A stretch of DNA of 64,000 bases, from the NCBI GenBank assembly GCA_003577305.1, contig QEVL01000017.1, positions 1 to 64,000 of the forward strand, written 5' to 3'. Each line of letters begins with the position of its first letter. Position 1 is the stretch's first letter. Below, piece by piece: positions 28,796-47,549 of this stretch. The notes beneath the pieces were generated by a model. That model had not been told where the DNA came from. It did not search any database and saw only the letters and a program-made list of their open reading frames with translations. A program made the translations under genes and the position numbers. This stretch comes from Burkholderiales bacterium. GTDB lineage: Bacteria; Pseudomonadota; Gammaproteobacteria; Burkholderiales; Burkholderiaceae_E.

Positions 28796-31353
28796 AGCCG
28801 CTCGCCGATCCCGCCGGCCTGCGCGAGCACTTCCTGCAGGCGCGCGCGGCGGCGATCGAGCGATTCCGCCGCACACAGGACCCCGACGCGCTGTCGCGCG
28901 CGCTCTCGCGCGCGAGCGACCGCGCCCTGCGGGGCCTGTGGCGCGCGGCCCGCCCCGGGCGCCAGGCCGCGCTGCTGGCGGTCGGCGGCTACGGGCGCTG
29001 CGACCAGTTCCCTCACTCCGACGTCGACCTGCTGATCGTGCGCGCCGAGCATGCCGACGCCGCGCTGCTGCAGCGCCTCGAAGCCTTCGTCGGCGCATGC
29101 TGGGATTGCAGCCTGCCGATCGGCCACAGCGTGCGCACCGTCGCGCAGTGCCTGGAGGAGGCGCGCGCCGACCTCACGGTGCAGACCGCGATGCTCGAGA
29201 TGCGCTGGCTGGCCGGCAACCGCGAGCTGGCCCATGAGTTGGCCGGCACGCTCGCCGCCGAACTGGACGTGCGCGCCTTCTTCGTGGCCAAGCTCCTCGA
29301 GATGCGCCAGCGCCACTCGAAGTACGACGACACGCCGTACAGCCTGGAGCCCAACACCAAGGAAAGCCCGGGCGGCCTGCGCGACCTGCACGTGATCCTC
29401 TGGATCGCGCGCGCGGCCGGCTTCGGCCGCAGCTGGCCCGAACTGCAGCACCGCGACCTGATCACCGCCAGCGAGGCCGCGCAACTGCGCCGCAACGACC
29501 GCCGGATCCGCCGCATCCGCGCCTGGCTGCACGTGCTGGCCGACCGGCACGAAGACCGGCTCGTGTTCGACCTGCAGGCGCCGGTGGCAGCGGCACTCGG
29601 GCTGGCCGGCGCCGACGCCCGGCGCTCCTCCGAAGAACTGATGCAGCGCTACTACTGGGCGGCCAAGGCGGTCACCCAGCTGAACACGATCGTGCTGCAG
29701 AACCTGCGCGCCGCGCTGTTTCCGGCGCCCGATGCGCAGCCCGTGCCGATCGACGCGCAGTTCCGCAACCTGCAGGGCATGCTCGACGCGATCGACCCCG
29801 CGTGTTTCGAACGCGACCCCCCATCGATGCTGCGCGCCTTCGTGGTCATGGTGCGCCACTCCGAACTGTCCGGCATGACCACGCGCACGCTGCGCGCGCT
29901 CTGGCACGCGCGCACGCGCATCGACGGCGCGTTCCGGCGCGATCCGGTCGCCCGCGAGCTGTTCATGCAGATCCTGCAGGCGCCGCGCGGAGTCACGCAC
30001 GAATTGCGCCGGATGAACCAGTGGTCGATCCTCGGGCGCTACCTGCCGGCGTTCCGCCGCATCGTCGGACGCATGCAGCACGACCTGTTCCACGTCTACA
30101 CGGTCGACCAGCACATCCTGATGGTGGTGCGCAACCTGCGCCGCTTCACGATCAGCGCGCACGCGCACGAGTATCCGTTCTGCTCGGAGCTGATGAGCGG
30201 CTTCGACCGGCCGTGGCGCCTGCTGGTCGCGGCGCTGTTTCACGACATCGCCAAGGGGCGCGGCGGCGATCACTCGAAGCTCGGGCGGCTCGACGCACGC
30301 CGCTTCTGTCGCCAGCACGGCGTCTCGCCGGCCGACGTCGCGCTGATCGAGTTCCTGGTCGAGCAGCACCTGACGATGTCCTCGGTGGCGCAGAAACAGG
30401 ACCTGAGCGATCCGGACGTCATTGCCCGCTTCGCCGCGCTGGTGAAGACCGAGGAGCGGCTGAACGCGCTGTACTTGCTCACCGTCGCCGACATCCGCGG
30501 CACGAGCCCGAGGGTCTGGAACGCCTGGAAAGGCAAGCTGCTCGAGGATCTCTACCGGCTGACCCGGCGGGTGCTGGCGGGCGAGACACCCTCGGCGCAG
30601 GTGCGCCTGGACGCGCGGCGTGCGGAGGCGGTGCGGGTGCTGGGCCTGTATGCGATCGGCCCCGAGCGCTACGCACACTTCTGGCGCCAGCTCGATGCGC
30701 CCTACTTCCTGCGCAACGACCCGCAGGACGTTGCCTGGCACACGCGCGTGCTGCATGCGCACGCCGACACCGCAAGCCCGATCGTGCGGGCGCGCCTGGC
30801 GCCGATCGGCGAAGGCTTCCAGGTGGTCGTCTACCAGCCCGACCAGCCCGACCTGTTCGCGCGCATCTGCGGCTATTTCGACGGCCGTAACCTGTCGGTG
30901 CTCGATGCGAAGATCCACACCACCGAGCACGGCTACGCGCTCGACAGCTTCGTGCTGGTCGATCCGGCCGGCCCGGCCCACTATCGCGACATCCTGGTGC
31001 AGGTGGAAAACGAGCTCGCGCAGCGACTGGCGCGGCCGGGCGAGTTGCCGCCACCGGTGCGCGGGCGCGCGTCGCGGCGCTCGCGCTCGTTCCCGATCGA
31101 GCCGTCGGTCGACCTGCGTCCCGACGAGCGCGGCCGCCAGTTCCTGCTGTCGGTGGTGGCCAACGACCGCACCGGGCTGCTCTACGCCATCGCGCGGGTG
31201 CTCGGCCGATACCGGATCGACCTGCACACCGCGCGGATCACGACGCTGGGCGAGCGCGTCGAGGACGTCTTCCTGATCGACGGCGAGGCGCTGCGCAATC
31301 CGCGCGAGCAACTTCAGTTCGAGACCGCGCTGCTCGCCGAATTGCGCGCCTGA
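28792..31353 (+). CDS. glnD: bifunctional uridylyltransferase/uridylyl-removing enzyme GlnD
   Basis: The glutamine sensor that adds UMP to or removes it from PII proteins, setting nitrogen control. It has 853 residues from a GTG at 28792 that overlaps the map stop (GTGA). The nucleotidyltransferase site is GGYGRCDQFPHSDVDLLI (about residues 65-82). The HD phosphohydrolase domain contains ALFHDIAKGRGGDHS. Two ACT domains at the C-terminus (QVVVYQPDQPDLFARI and LLSVVANDRTGLLYAIA) bind glutamine. Translational coupling to map is likely. Confidence 0.97.
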   Translation: MKPLADPAGLREHFLQARAAAIERFRRTQDPDALSRALSRASDRALRGLWRAARPGRQAALLAVGGYGRCDQFPHSDVDLLIVRAEHADAALLQRLEAFVGACWDCSLPIGHSVRTVAQCLEEARADLTVQTAMLEMRWLAGNRELAHELAGTLAAELDVRAFFVAKLLEMRQRHSKYDDTPYSLEPNTKESPGGLRDLHVILWIARAAGFGRSWPELQHRDLITASEAAQLRRNDRRIRRIRAWLHVLADRHEDRLVFDLQAPVAAALGLAGADARRSSEELMQRYYWAAKAVTQLNTIVLQNLRAALFPAPDAQPVPIDAQFRNLQGMLDAIDPACFERDPPSMLRAFVVMVRHSELSGMTTRTLRALWHARTRIDGAFRRDPVARELFMQILQAPRGVTHELRRMNQWSILGRYLPAFRRIVGRMQHDLFHVYTVDQHILMVVRNLRRFTISAHAHEYPFCSELMSGFDRPWRLLVAALFHDIAKGRGGDHSKLGRLDARRFCRQHGVSPADVALIEFLVEQHLTMSSVAQKQDLSDPDVIARFAALVKTEERLNALYLLTVADIRGTSPRVWNAWKGKLLEDLYRLTRRVLAGETPSAQVRLDARRAEAVRVLGLYAIGPERYAHFWRQLDAPYFLRNDPQDVAWHTRVLHAHADTASPIVRARLAPIGEGFQVVVYQPDQPDLFARICGYFDGRNLSVLDAKIHTTEHGYALDSFVLVDPAGPAHYRDILVQVENELAQRLARPGELPPPVRGRASRRSRSFPIEPSVDLRPDERGRQFLLSVVANDRTGLLYAIARVLGRYRIDLHTARITTLGERVEDVFLIDGEALRNPREQLQFETALLAELRA

Positions 31354-31420
31354 AGCGACGCCCCACCCGCGGGCCCGGCCCGAGGCCGGACGCGGACTCG
31401 GGCGCGCAGCGCCCGCGGCC

Positions 31421-32158
31421 TCAGGCGCGCGCCAATTCGGCGAGCACCGTCCTCACGTGGCCCATCGTCGCCTCGAGCACCGTGTGGATCTCGGGCATCG
31501 AGATGCCGGCGCGGCTGGCGCCGAGCCCGGCCGCCTGGTTCGCGACCACGCACAGCGACGCATAGGCGAGCCCGGCCTCGCGTGCCAGCGCGGCCTCCGG
31601 CATGCCGGTCATGCCGACCAGGTCGCAGCCGTCGCGCGCCAGGCGCGCGATCTCGGCGGCGGTCTCGAGGCGCGGTCCCTGCGTGCAGCCGTAGACGGCC
31701 CCGTCGATGACCGGCCTGCCGCAGCGTCGCGCCGCCTCCAGCAACTGGTTCCTGAGCGCTGCGTCGTAGGGCCAGGTGAAGTCGATGTGCGTGACCGGCT
31801 GCTCGACGCCCTCGAAATAGGTGTGCTTGCGCCCCCAGGTGTAGTCGACGATCTGGTCCGGCACCACCAGGCTTCCGGCGACGCAGTCGGCGCGGATGCC
31901 GCCCACCGTGGCCACCGCGACCACCTGGGTGACCTCGACCCGCCGCAGTGCCCAGACGTTGGCGCGATAGTTGATCTCGTGCGGGGCGATCGTGTGGCCG
32001 TAGCCGTGGCGCGCGAGGAACACGATCGGTCGACCGTCGAGTTCGCCGTGCGTGAGCGCGCAGGACGGATCGCCGTAGGGGGTGCGAACCACCTCGCGCC
32101 GCGCCTTGCCCAGCCCCGCGAGCTTCGCGAAACCGCTGCCGCCGATGATTGCCAGCAT
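31421..32158 (-). CDS. mtnP: S-methyl-5'-thioinosine phosphorylase (MTAP/PNP family)
   Basis: A 245-residue purine phosphorylase for salvage of methylthio-nucleosides. It begins MLAIIGGSGFAKLAG and shows the phosphate-binding RHGYGHTIAPHEINYRAN and the family motif CTQGPRLETAAEI. Where human MTA phosphorylase has two Asp that select an adenine amino group, this protein reads ANQAAG, with Asn207 at the first position. Asn at this site is typical of 6-oxopurine enzymes, so methylthioinosine is the more likely substrate; this is inference. The symbol is the family symbol used loosely. It follows galU by 17 bp. Confidence 0.8.
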   Translation of the reverse strand: MLAIIGGSGFAKLAGLGKARREVVRTPYGDPSCALTHGELDGRPIVFLARHGYGHTIAPHEINYRANVWALRRVEVTQVVAVATVGGIRADCVAGSLVVPDQIVDYTWGRKHTYFEGVEQPVTHIDFTWPYDAALRNQLLEAARRCGRPVIDGAVYGCTQGPRLETAAEIARLARDGCDLVGMTGMPEAALAREAGLAYASLCVVANQAAGLGASRAGISMPEIHTVLEATMGHVRTVLAELARA

Positions 32159-32175
32159 CTGCGGATTCCTCGCGT

Positions 32176-40089
<7,914 letters not shown>

Positions 40090-40151
40090 CGAGGATTCCT
40101 GCTGCAGTCGCGGGCGTCGGCACGGAGCGCGACCGGCCGCCCGGCAAAACG

Positions 40152-40176
40152 CAAAAGCCGCTCTGGGCGGCTTTTG
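40152..40176. terminator. terminator-like hairpin upstream of smc
   Basis: A 9-bp perfect stem (CAAAAGCCG with CGGCTTTTG, 7-nt loop) with A and T runs in its arms has the look of a bidirectional intrinsic terminator, yet no gene ends here. It lies 63 bp upstream of smc on the minus strand and just before the queF -10 on the plus strand. It would form at the very 5' end of an smc transcript starting near 40179. Confidence 0.55.
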
Positions 40177-40184
40177 ACGCTCCG

Positions 40185-40191
40185 TATAATA
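40185..40191. promoter_or_regulatory. overlapping divergent -10 boxes for queF and smc
   Basis: TATAAT on the plus strand (40185-40190) is a -10 for queF, with a leader of about 65 nt. Read on the minus strand, TATTAT (40186-40191) is a -10 for smc. Neither has a good -35 at 17 bp. Confidence 0.45.
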
Positions 40192-40263
40192 GCACCCGAT
40201 CCTCCCACCTCCCGGGAGCATGAGCGGGTCGGTTCCCGGGGCCGTTCGCCTTCGATTCCGATC

Positions 40264-40683
40264 ATGCCTTCAAGACCCTCCCGAACGCTCGAGACCTTCC
40301 CCAATCCGGCGCCCGGACGCGATTACCTGGTGCACATCGAGGTGCCGGAATTCACCTGCCTGTGCCCGCTCACCGGGCAGCCCGACTTCGCCAATCTGGC
40401 GATCGACTACGTGCCCGACCAGCGCAATCTCGAACTCAAGGCGCTCAAGCTCTACATGTGGAGCTTTCGCGACGAAGGCGCGTTCCACGAGGCGGTGACC
40501 AACCGCATTCTCGACGACCTGGTGGCTGCGGCCGCGCCGCGCTACCTGCGCCTGACTGCCCGCTGGTTCGTGCGCGGCGGAATCTTCACGACGGTGGTGG
40601 CCGAGCACCGCAAGAAGGGCTGGAAACCCGCTCCACGCATCGAGCTGGGTGACTTCCCGACCGAAACGAGCATCAGGGGCTGA
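40264..40683 (+). CDS. queF: NADPH-dependent preQ0 reductase QueF
   Basis: Reduces 7-cyano-7-deazaguanine to 7-aminomethyl-7-deazaguanine in queuosine synthesis. At 139 residues it is the short, single-domain type I form. The catalytic region [13 protein letters not shown] holds the Cys that forms the thioimide (Cys34) and the general acid Asp41. [16 protein letters not shown] is the QueF motif in T-fold proteins. ATG at 40264. It stands alone, divergent from smc. Confidence 0.95.
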   Translation: MPSRPSRTLETFPNPAPGRDYLVHIEVPEFTCLCPLTGQPDFANLAIDYVPDQRNLELKALKLYMWSFRDEGAFHEAVTNRILDDLVAAAAPRYLRLTARWFVRGGIFTTVVAEHRKKGWKPAPRIELGDFPTETSIRG

Positions 40684-40760
40684 AAACATAACCTATTCTA
40701 TAACAGGTACTTGCGATCGTTCATTCAACTTGTTTATCATTATTTGCGACGAAGGGGCCC
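40684..40760. other. AT-rich spacer after queF
   Basis: About 70 bp after the queF stop are markedly AT-rich compared with the window. A short inverted repeat (ACCTATT with AACAGGT, one mismatch) may be a weak terminator. Several -10-like hexamers occur (TATTCT, TTATCA), any of which could drive pilU. I see no coding content. Confidence 0.5.
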
Positions 40761-40808
40761 TCGGCCGAGTCCGGTGAAGCCGTTTGCGCGATGATCGCGA
40801 GGCTCACC

Positions 40809-41087
40809 GGGAAGCTCCGCGCCGTCCCGCCAGCCGTCGCGCGTGGCGGCTCCTTCGTCGGAAACAGGCCCGGCCCGATGCCCCGGTCCCCGAACATCGG
40901 CACGTACGTCGACGAAGGCACGGTGGTCGACGCCCGACCCCGCAGTCGGCCGGCGCACCCCGGTCGGCCGCAGCGCCCGCCTGCCGGGGGGCACCGATAC
41001 CGGCGGCATGCCGGAGCCAATGCGCGGCGATCGCTCCAGTTCCCGCCCTGCCCGGACGGGCGTGGTGCGCGAAGCGAGTACATCGGG
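40809..41087 (+). pseudogene. dapD remnant (tetrahydrodipicolinate N-succinyltransferase)
   Basis: The internal part of DapD survives in pieces. Frame one reads [18 protein letters not shown], then [15 protein letters not shown] (40809-40928), which matches the start of the left-handed beta helix. Similarity then shifts to a second frame with [17 protein letters not shown] and GGMPEPM (about 40930-41025), and returns to the first frame for GARSEYIG (41064-41087). Both ends of the gene, roughly the first 100 and last 70 residues, are gone. Many betaproteobacteria keep dapD next to dapE, and an intact dapE lies 1.6 kb downstream, which supports the identity. Confidence 0.75.
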
Positions 41088-41095
41088 AGACCGCG

Positions 41096-42307
41096 ATGAT
41101 GATGGAGCGCTTGCTGCAGTTGATGTCGGAGAAGAACGCCTCCGATCTGTTCCTCGCCCCCGGTTCGCCGGTGCAACTCAAGGTGAACGGCACGATGGTG
41201 CCGGTGAACCAGCAGCGGCTCGCTGCCGAGAACGTGGTGGCGCTGGTGCGCGAGATCGTCGACGAGCGCCACTGGGAGACCTTCGAGCGCCAGCACGAAC
41301 TGAACCTCGGTTACGGGGTGCGCAACGTCGGCAGCTTCCGCGTCAACGTCTTTCGCCAGCGCGGTTCGACCGCCTGCGTGATCCGCTTCATTCCTCACGA
41401 CATCCCGGAGCTCGCCACGCTGCACCTGCCGCCGATCCTCGGCGACCTGGTGATGGACAAGCGCGGGCTGCTGCTGGTGGTCGGCGCCACCGGCTCCGGC
41501 AAGTCGACCACGCTGGCTTCGATGATCGATTACCGCAACGGGCAGAAGACCGGGCACATCCTCACGCTGGAAGATCCGATCGAGTTCACCTTCCGGAACA
41601 AGCGCTCGATCGTCAGCCAGCGGCAGATCGGCACCGACACGCAGTCGCTCGACGTCGCCCTGAAGAACGCGATGCGGCAGGCGCCCGACTGCATCCTGAT
41701 CGGCGAGATCCGAGACACCGCCACGATGTCCAACGCGATCGCCTACGCGCAGTCGGGGCACCTGGTGCTCGCCACGCTGCACGCGAACAACGCCAACCAC
41801 GCGCTGAACCGCATCGTGAGCTTCTACCCGCCGGACAACCGGCCGGTGCTGCTCGCCGACCTGGCGGCCACGCTGAAAGCCGTGGTCTCGCAACGCCTCG
41901 TGCGCGCCTTCGACGGAAGCCGCCTGCCGGCGGTCGAACTCCTGCTCAACACCCGGCACATCGCCGAACTCATCGAGCAGGGACGGCTCACCGAGATCAA
42001 GGACGCGATGAGCCAGAGCCTGGCTGCGGGTTCGCGCACCTTCGACCAGGCGCTGGCCGAGCTGGTTCGTGCGCGCCGCATCGCCAGGGAAGACGCAATG
42101 GCGCACGCCGACTCCCCGACCAACCTGCTCTGGATGCTCGAGAACGCGGCCGAGGAAGGCGCTGCACCGGCCCCCAAGGCCGCCGCGCAGCCCGGCAACC
42201 TGGTCAGCCCGGCGATGGCCTCGGCGGCACTCGGACAGCCGCCCAGGCCGGGCAGCGACAGCGACGCGCACGGACCGTCCTTCTCCGAATTCATGCTCAA
42301 TATCTGA
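41096..42307 (+). CDS. pilU: type IV pilus retraction ATPase PilU
   Basis: A hexameric secretion-type ATPase that assists pilus retraction at the inner membrane. It has 403 residues; three consecutive ATG codons at 41096, 41099 and 41102 make the exact start uncertain. An N-terminal PAS-like domain ([20 protein letters not shown]) precedes the RecA core with Walker [10 protein letters not shown], the Asp box [11 protein letters not shown], Walker [11 protein letters not shown] and the His box [15 protein letters not shown]. The sequence is closer to PilU than to PilT, including a long tail ending EFMLNI. No other pilus gene is in the window. Confidence 0.9.
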   Translation: MMMERLLQLMSEKNASDLFLAPGSPVQLKVNGTMVPVNQQRLAAENVVALVREIVDERHWETFERQHELNLGYGVRNVGSFRVNVFRQRGSTACVIRFIPHDIPELATLHLPPILGDLVMDKRGLLLVVGATGSGKSTTLASMIDYRNGQKTGHILTLEDPIEFTFRNKRSIVSQRQIGTDTQSLDVALKNAMRQAPDCILIGEIRDTATMSNAIAYAQSGHLVLATLHANNANHALNRIVSFYPPDNRPVLLADLAATLKAVVSQRLVRAFDGSRLPAVELLLNTRHIAELIEQGRLTEIKDAMSQSLAAGSRTFDQALAELVRARRIAREDAMAHADSPTNLLWMLENAAEEGAAPAPKAAAQPGNLVSPAMASAALGQPPRPGSDSDAHGPSFSEFMLNI

Positions 42308-42308
42308 C

Positions 42309-42692
42309 ATGGGCGAGGTCGTCGTCTACGGCATCGAGACCTGCGACCAGGTTCGCAAGGCGCGCGCCTGGCTACGCGCGCACCACGTCGCCTTCCGTTT
42401 CCACGATTTCCGCAAGGAGGGCCTCGATGCGCAGCGCCTGTCGGGCTGGCTGGGCCGCGTGCCCTGGGATTCGCTGCTGAACCGCCGCGGCCTGGCCTGG
42501 CGCAAGCTCGACCCCGAGCGCCGCGCGACGATCACCGACCAGACGAGCGCGGCCGAACTGATGCTGGCCGACCCCACGCTGATCAGGCGGCCGGTGCTGC
42601 AGGTCGACGATCGCCTGCTCGTGGGCTTCTCCGAGGCGCTGTACGCGGCAGTGTTCGGTTCGGGAACCGACTGCGGCCCTGCGGCGCAATGA
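42309..42692 (+). CDS. ArsC/Spx-family thioredoxin-fold protein
   Basis: A 127-residue protein of the arsenate reductase-like family. The redox Cys is in [16 protein letters not shown] near the N-terminus, and the Arg/Pro loop RRPVLQVDD is near the C-terminus. Unlike true ArsC it has a single Cys in this motif, as in the YffB/Spx group, whose role in proteobacteria is unclear. ATG at 42309 follows pilU by one base. Its stop overlaps dapE by 4 bp, and this gene before dapE is a common betaproteobacterial arrangement. Confidence 0.88.
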   Translation: MGEVVVYGIETCDQVRKARAWLRAHHVAFRFHDFRKEGLDAQRLSGWLGRVPWDSLLNRRGLAWRKLDPERRATITDQTSAAELMLADPTLIRRPVLQVDDRLLVGFSEALYAAVFGSGTDCGPAAQ

Positions 42693-43828
42693 GCCGCGTG
42701 CTCGCGCTGGCCGAGGCGCTGATCCGGCAGCGATCGGTCACCCCCGACGACCACGGCTGCCAGGGCCTCGTCGCCGAGCGCCTCGCCCCGCTTGGCTTCG
42801 CCTGCGAGACGATCGAGGGCAACGGGGTGACCAACCTCTGGGCTGTTCGCGAAGGCAACGCCAGCGGACCCACGCTGGCATTCGCCGGGCACACCGACGT
42901 GGTGCCTGCGGGCCCGCCCGGGCAGTGGACCAGCGATCCCTTCGTGCCCACGGTGCGCGACGGCCGCCTCTACGGACGCGGCGCGGCCGACATGAAGAGC
43001 TCGATCGCCGCGTTCGTGGTGGCGATCGAGGAATTCCTCGCGGCCGGTGGCGGCAGCCACGCCGGGCGCATCGCGCTGCTGCTCACCTCCGACGAGGAAG
43101 GCCCCGCCACCGACGGGACGGTGCGCGTGGTCGAGACGCTCGCAGCGCGCGGCGAGCACATCGACTGCTGCATCGTCGGCGAACCCACCTCGGTCGCGCG
43201 CCTCGGGGACACGGTGAAGAACGGCCGCCGCGGCTCGCTGTCGGGCCGGCTCACGGTCATCGGCGTACAGGGCCACGTCGCGTATCCGCACCTGGCGCGC
43301 AACCCGATCCACCAGTTCGCACCGGCGCTCGCCGAACTGGTCGCCGTCGAATGGGATCGCGGCAACGGGCATTTCCCGCCCACCGGCTGGCAGGTGTCGG
43401 GCATTCAGGCCGGCGCGGGTGCGGCCAACCTGATCCCCGGCTGTCTCACGCTCGACTTCAACTTCCGCTTCTCGACCGCCAGCACGGTCGACGGGTTGAA
43501 GCAGCGCTTCGCCGCAGTGCTCGATGCGCACGGGCTCGACTACACGCTCGAATGGTCGCCGCCGGCCTCGCCGTTCCTCACCGCGCGCGGTACGCTGTGC
43601 GACGCGCTCTCGGCGGCGATCCTCGCCGAAACCGGCATCTCGGCCGAACTCTCGACCACCGGCGGCACCTCGGACGGCCGCTTCATCGCGCGCATCTGCC
43701 CGCAGGTGGTCGAGTTCGGCCCGGTCAACGCGAGCATCCACCAGGTCGACGAACACGTGGGGCTGGACGAACTCGAACCGCTGAAGAACATCTACCGGCG
43801 CACGATCTCCGCGCTGCTGCAGCCATGA
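42689..43828 (+). CDS. dapE: succinyl-diaminopimelate desuccinylase
   Basis: A zinc-dependent M20 peptidase-family enzyme that removes succinate from N-succinyl-LL-diaminopimelate in lysine and peptidoglycan precursor synthesis. At 379 residues it has normal length. Metal ligands and catalytic residues are in [23 protein letters not shown] and [14 protein letters not shown], and the C-terminal His is in [14 protein letters not shown]. It overlaps its neighbours on both sides by 4 bp. It works one step after DapC, whose substrate is made by DapD, so a functional dapD is expected elsewhere. Confidence 0.97.
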   Translation: MSRVLALAEALIRQRSVTPDDHGCQGLVAERLAPLGFACETIEGNGVTNLWAVREGNASGPTLAFAGHTDVVPAGPPGQWTSDPFVPTVRDGRLYGRGAADMKSSIAAFVVAIEEFLAAGGGSHAGRIALLLTSDEEGPATDGTVRVVETLAARGEHIDCCIVGEPTSVARLGDTVKNGRRGSLSGRLTVIGVQGHVAYPHLARNPIHQFAPALAELVAVEWDRGNGHFPPTGWQVSGIQAGAGAANLIPGCLTLDFNFRFSTASTVDGLKQRFAAVLDAHGLDYTLEWSPPASPFLTARGTLCDALSAAILAETGISAELSTTGGTSDGRFIARICPQVVEFGPVNASIHQVDEHVGLDELEPLKNIYRRTISALLQP

Positions 43829-44849
43829 GCCGTGCGGTCGAACGTCGCCTGGCCGACGCCGACGCCGCGGCGCGCGAACTGCGCACGCTGCGCGACCTGA
43901 TGCGCTGGGCGGTCTCGCGCTTCGAAGCCGCCGGCATCGCCTATGGCCACGGCACCGGCAACGCTTTCGACGAGGCCGCGGCGCTGCTGCTGTGGGCGCT
44001 GCACCTGCCTCCCGACCCGCTCGAGCCCTGGCTCGACGCCAGGCTCGCCGGCAGCGAACGGCGCGCCGCGACGGAGCTCGTCGAGCGGCGCATCGCGACG
44101 CGCCGGCCGGCGGCCTACCTCACCGGCGAAGCCTGGCTGCGCGGCCTGCGATTCGCCTGCGACGAGCGCGCACTGGTGCCGCGCTCGCTGATCGCCGAGG
44201 CGCTCGACGAGGCGTTGCCGCAATGGCTCGAGCTGCATCCGCGGGCGCCTTCGTGGCCGGCCTCGGTTCTCGACCTGTGCACCGGCGGGGCAAGCCTGGC
44301 GATCCTCGCTGCCGACCGCTTTCCCGATGCGCGGGTGGTCGGCGCCGATCTCTCGGCCGATGCGCTCGCGCTGGCCGAATCCAACCGCGCGGCCCACGGG
44401 TTGCAGCAGCGCCTCGAACTGGTGCGAGGCGACCTGTTCGCGCCGGTGCGAGGACGGCGCTTCGATCTCGTGCTGTGCAACCCGCCCTACGTCAACGAAG
44501 CGTCGATGCAGGCGCTGCCGCCGGAGTTCCGCGCCGAGCCGCGCACGGCGCTCGCCGGCGGAGCCGACGGCATGGATCTGGTGCGCCGGATCGTCGCCGA
44601 CGCACCGGCCCACCTGGCCGACGATGGGCTGCTGCTGCTCGAAATCGGTCATGAGGCAGCGCATTTCGAAGCGGCGTTTCCCGGGCTCGAATTCCATTAC
44701 CTGCCGGTGAGCGCCGGCGAGCGGATGCTGGTTCTGCTGGAGGCGGCGCAATTGGCCGCGGCAGCGCGCCGGCCCGCCGGCCCGGCACGCAAGGTCGGCG
44801 CACCATCTGCGCGCAGCGTGCGCACCCGCGCGCAGGGCGGCTCGCGCCC

Positions 44850-44853
<4 letters not shown>
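43825..44853 (+). CDS. prmB: ribosomal protein uL3 glutamine methyltransferase
   Basis: Methylates the glutamine of ribosomal protein L3 during 50S assembly. It has 342 residues, about 30 longer than in E. coli because of a basic C-terminal tail. The helical N-terminal domain contains [22 protein letters not shown]-binding motif I is [16 protein letters not shown], and the substrate-glutamine motif is [11 protein letters not shown]. The HemK paralogue PrmC is less likely given the PrmB-like PRSLIAE segment and the dapE neighbourhood. Confidence 0.93.
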
Positions 44854-46832
<1,979 letters not shown>

Positions 46833-46837
46833 ACAGG

Positions 46838-47488
46838 CTACTTCGCGCGCGTCTTCGCCAGCAGCTCGGTGTTGGCCTTGCGATCGGCGTTCACCTTCTG
46901 CACCGTCGGCCGTTCGCCCAGGCGCTTCACGTAATCGCGCACCGGCAGCGCGGCCAGCGGATCCTCGCCCCAGATCGCCTTGCCGGCCATCGAGATCACC
47001 GGCAGGTGCACGACCGCCACGCAGTCGGCCATCGTGAAGCGGTCTCCGGCGAGAAACGGCGCGAATCTGGCGAGCCGCGCGAAGGCGGCCACGCCGCGCT
47101 CGAGGTCGCGGCGCGTCGCGTCGATGGTGCCCTGCGAGACAGTGCCGCCGAAGAACGCCTGCGCATAGACGCGGCGCGCGACCAGCTCGAGATGCAGCTC
47201 GGTGAACGCGACCAGTTCGCGCACCTTGGCGCGCTCGAACGGGTCGACGGGCAGCAGCGGCACCTGGGGATACGCGTCCTCCAGGTATTCGAGGATCACC
47301 TGCGACTCGCACAGCGTGCCCTGCGGCGTGCGCAGGAACGGTACCTTGCCGAGCGGGCTGGCCTCGAGCGTGGGCTCGTCCTTGCTCGCCCAGTTCAGTT
47401 CCTCGGTGAACGCGACGCCTTTTTCCAGCATCGCGAGCTTGACCTTGTTGTAGTAGTTGCTGACGGCGAAGCCGGCCAGTACCAGCAT
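46838..47488 (-). CDS. glutathione S-transferase family protein
   Basis: A 216-residue cytoplasmic protein. The thioredoxin-like N-terminal domain reads AVSNYYNKVKLAMLEKG, with the cis-Pro loop SPLGKVPFLRT and the glutathione-binding ES motif in LCESQVILEYL. The helical C-terminal domain carries DRFTMADCVAVVHLP. The substrate is unknown. It converges on the ABC-F gene with a 5-bp gap and is divergent from the acyl-CoA cluster. Confidence 0.88.
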   Translation of the reverse strand: MLVLAGFAVSNYYNKVKLAMLEKGVAFTEELNWASKDEPTLEASPLGKVPFLRTPQGTLCESQVILEYLEDAYPQVPLLPVDPFERAKVRELVAFTELHLELVARRVYAQAFFGGTVSQGTIDATRRDLERGVAAFARLARFAPFLAGDRFTMADCVAVVHLPVISMAGKAIWGEDPLAALPVRDYVKRLGERPTVQKVNADRKANTELLAKTRAK

Positions 47489-47536
47489 GACGATGTCCTC
47501 CCCGGATCGATGCGCCAGTGTATCGCGGCGCTCCAG

Positions 47537-47542
47537 TAGAAT
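47537..47542 (+). promoter_or_regulatory. -10-like TAGAAT 7 bp before the dehydrogenase ATG
   Basis: TAGAAT ends 7 bp before the ATG at 47550 and the intervening bases (CCCCCGC) hold no Shine-Dalgarno. Transcription would begin at the start codon, the same layout as map and hpnC. Confidence 0.45.
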
Positions 47543-47549
47543 CCCCCGC

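Noticed and set aside
40174-40190. TTGACG followed by TATAAT upstream of queF as a full promoter
   Set aside because: The two hexamers are only 5 bp apart, far too close. The TTGACG is part of the hairpin arm; only the -10 is kept.
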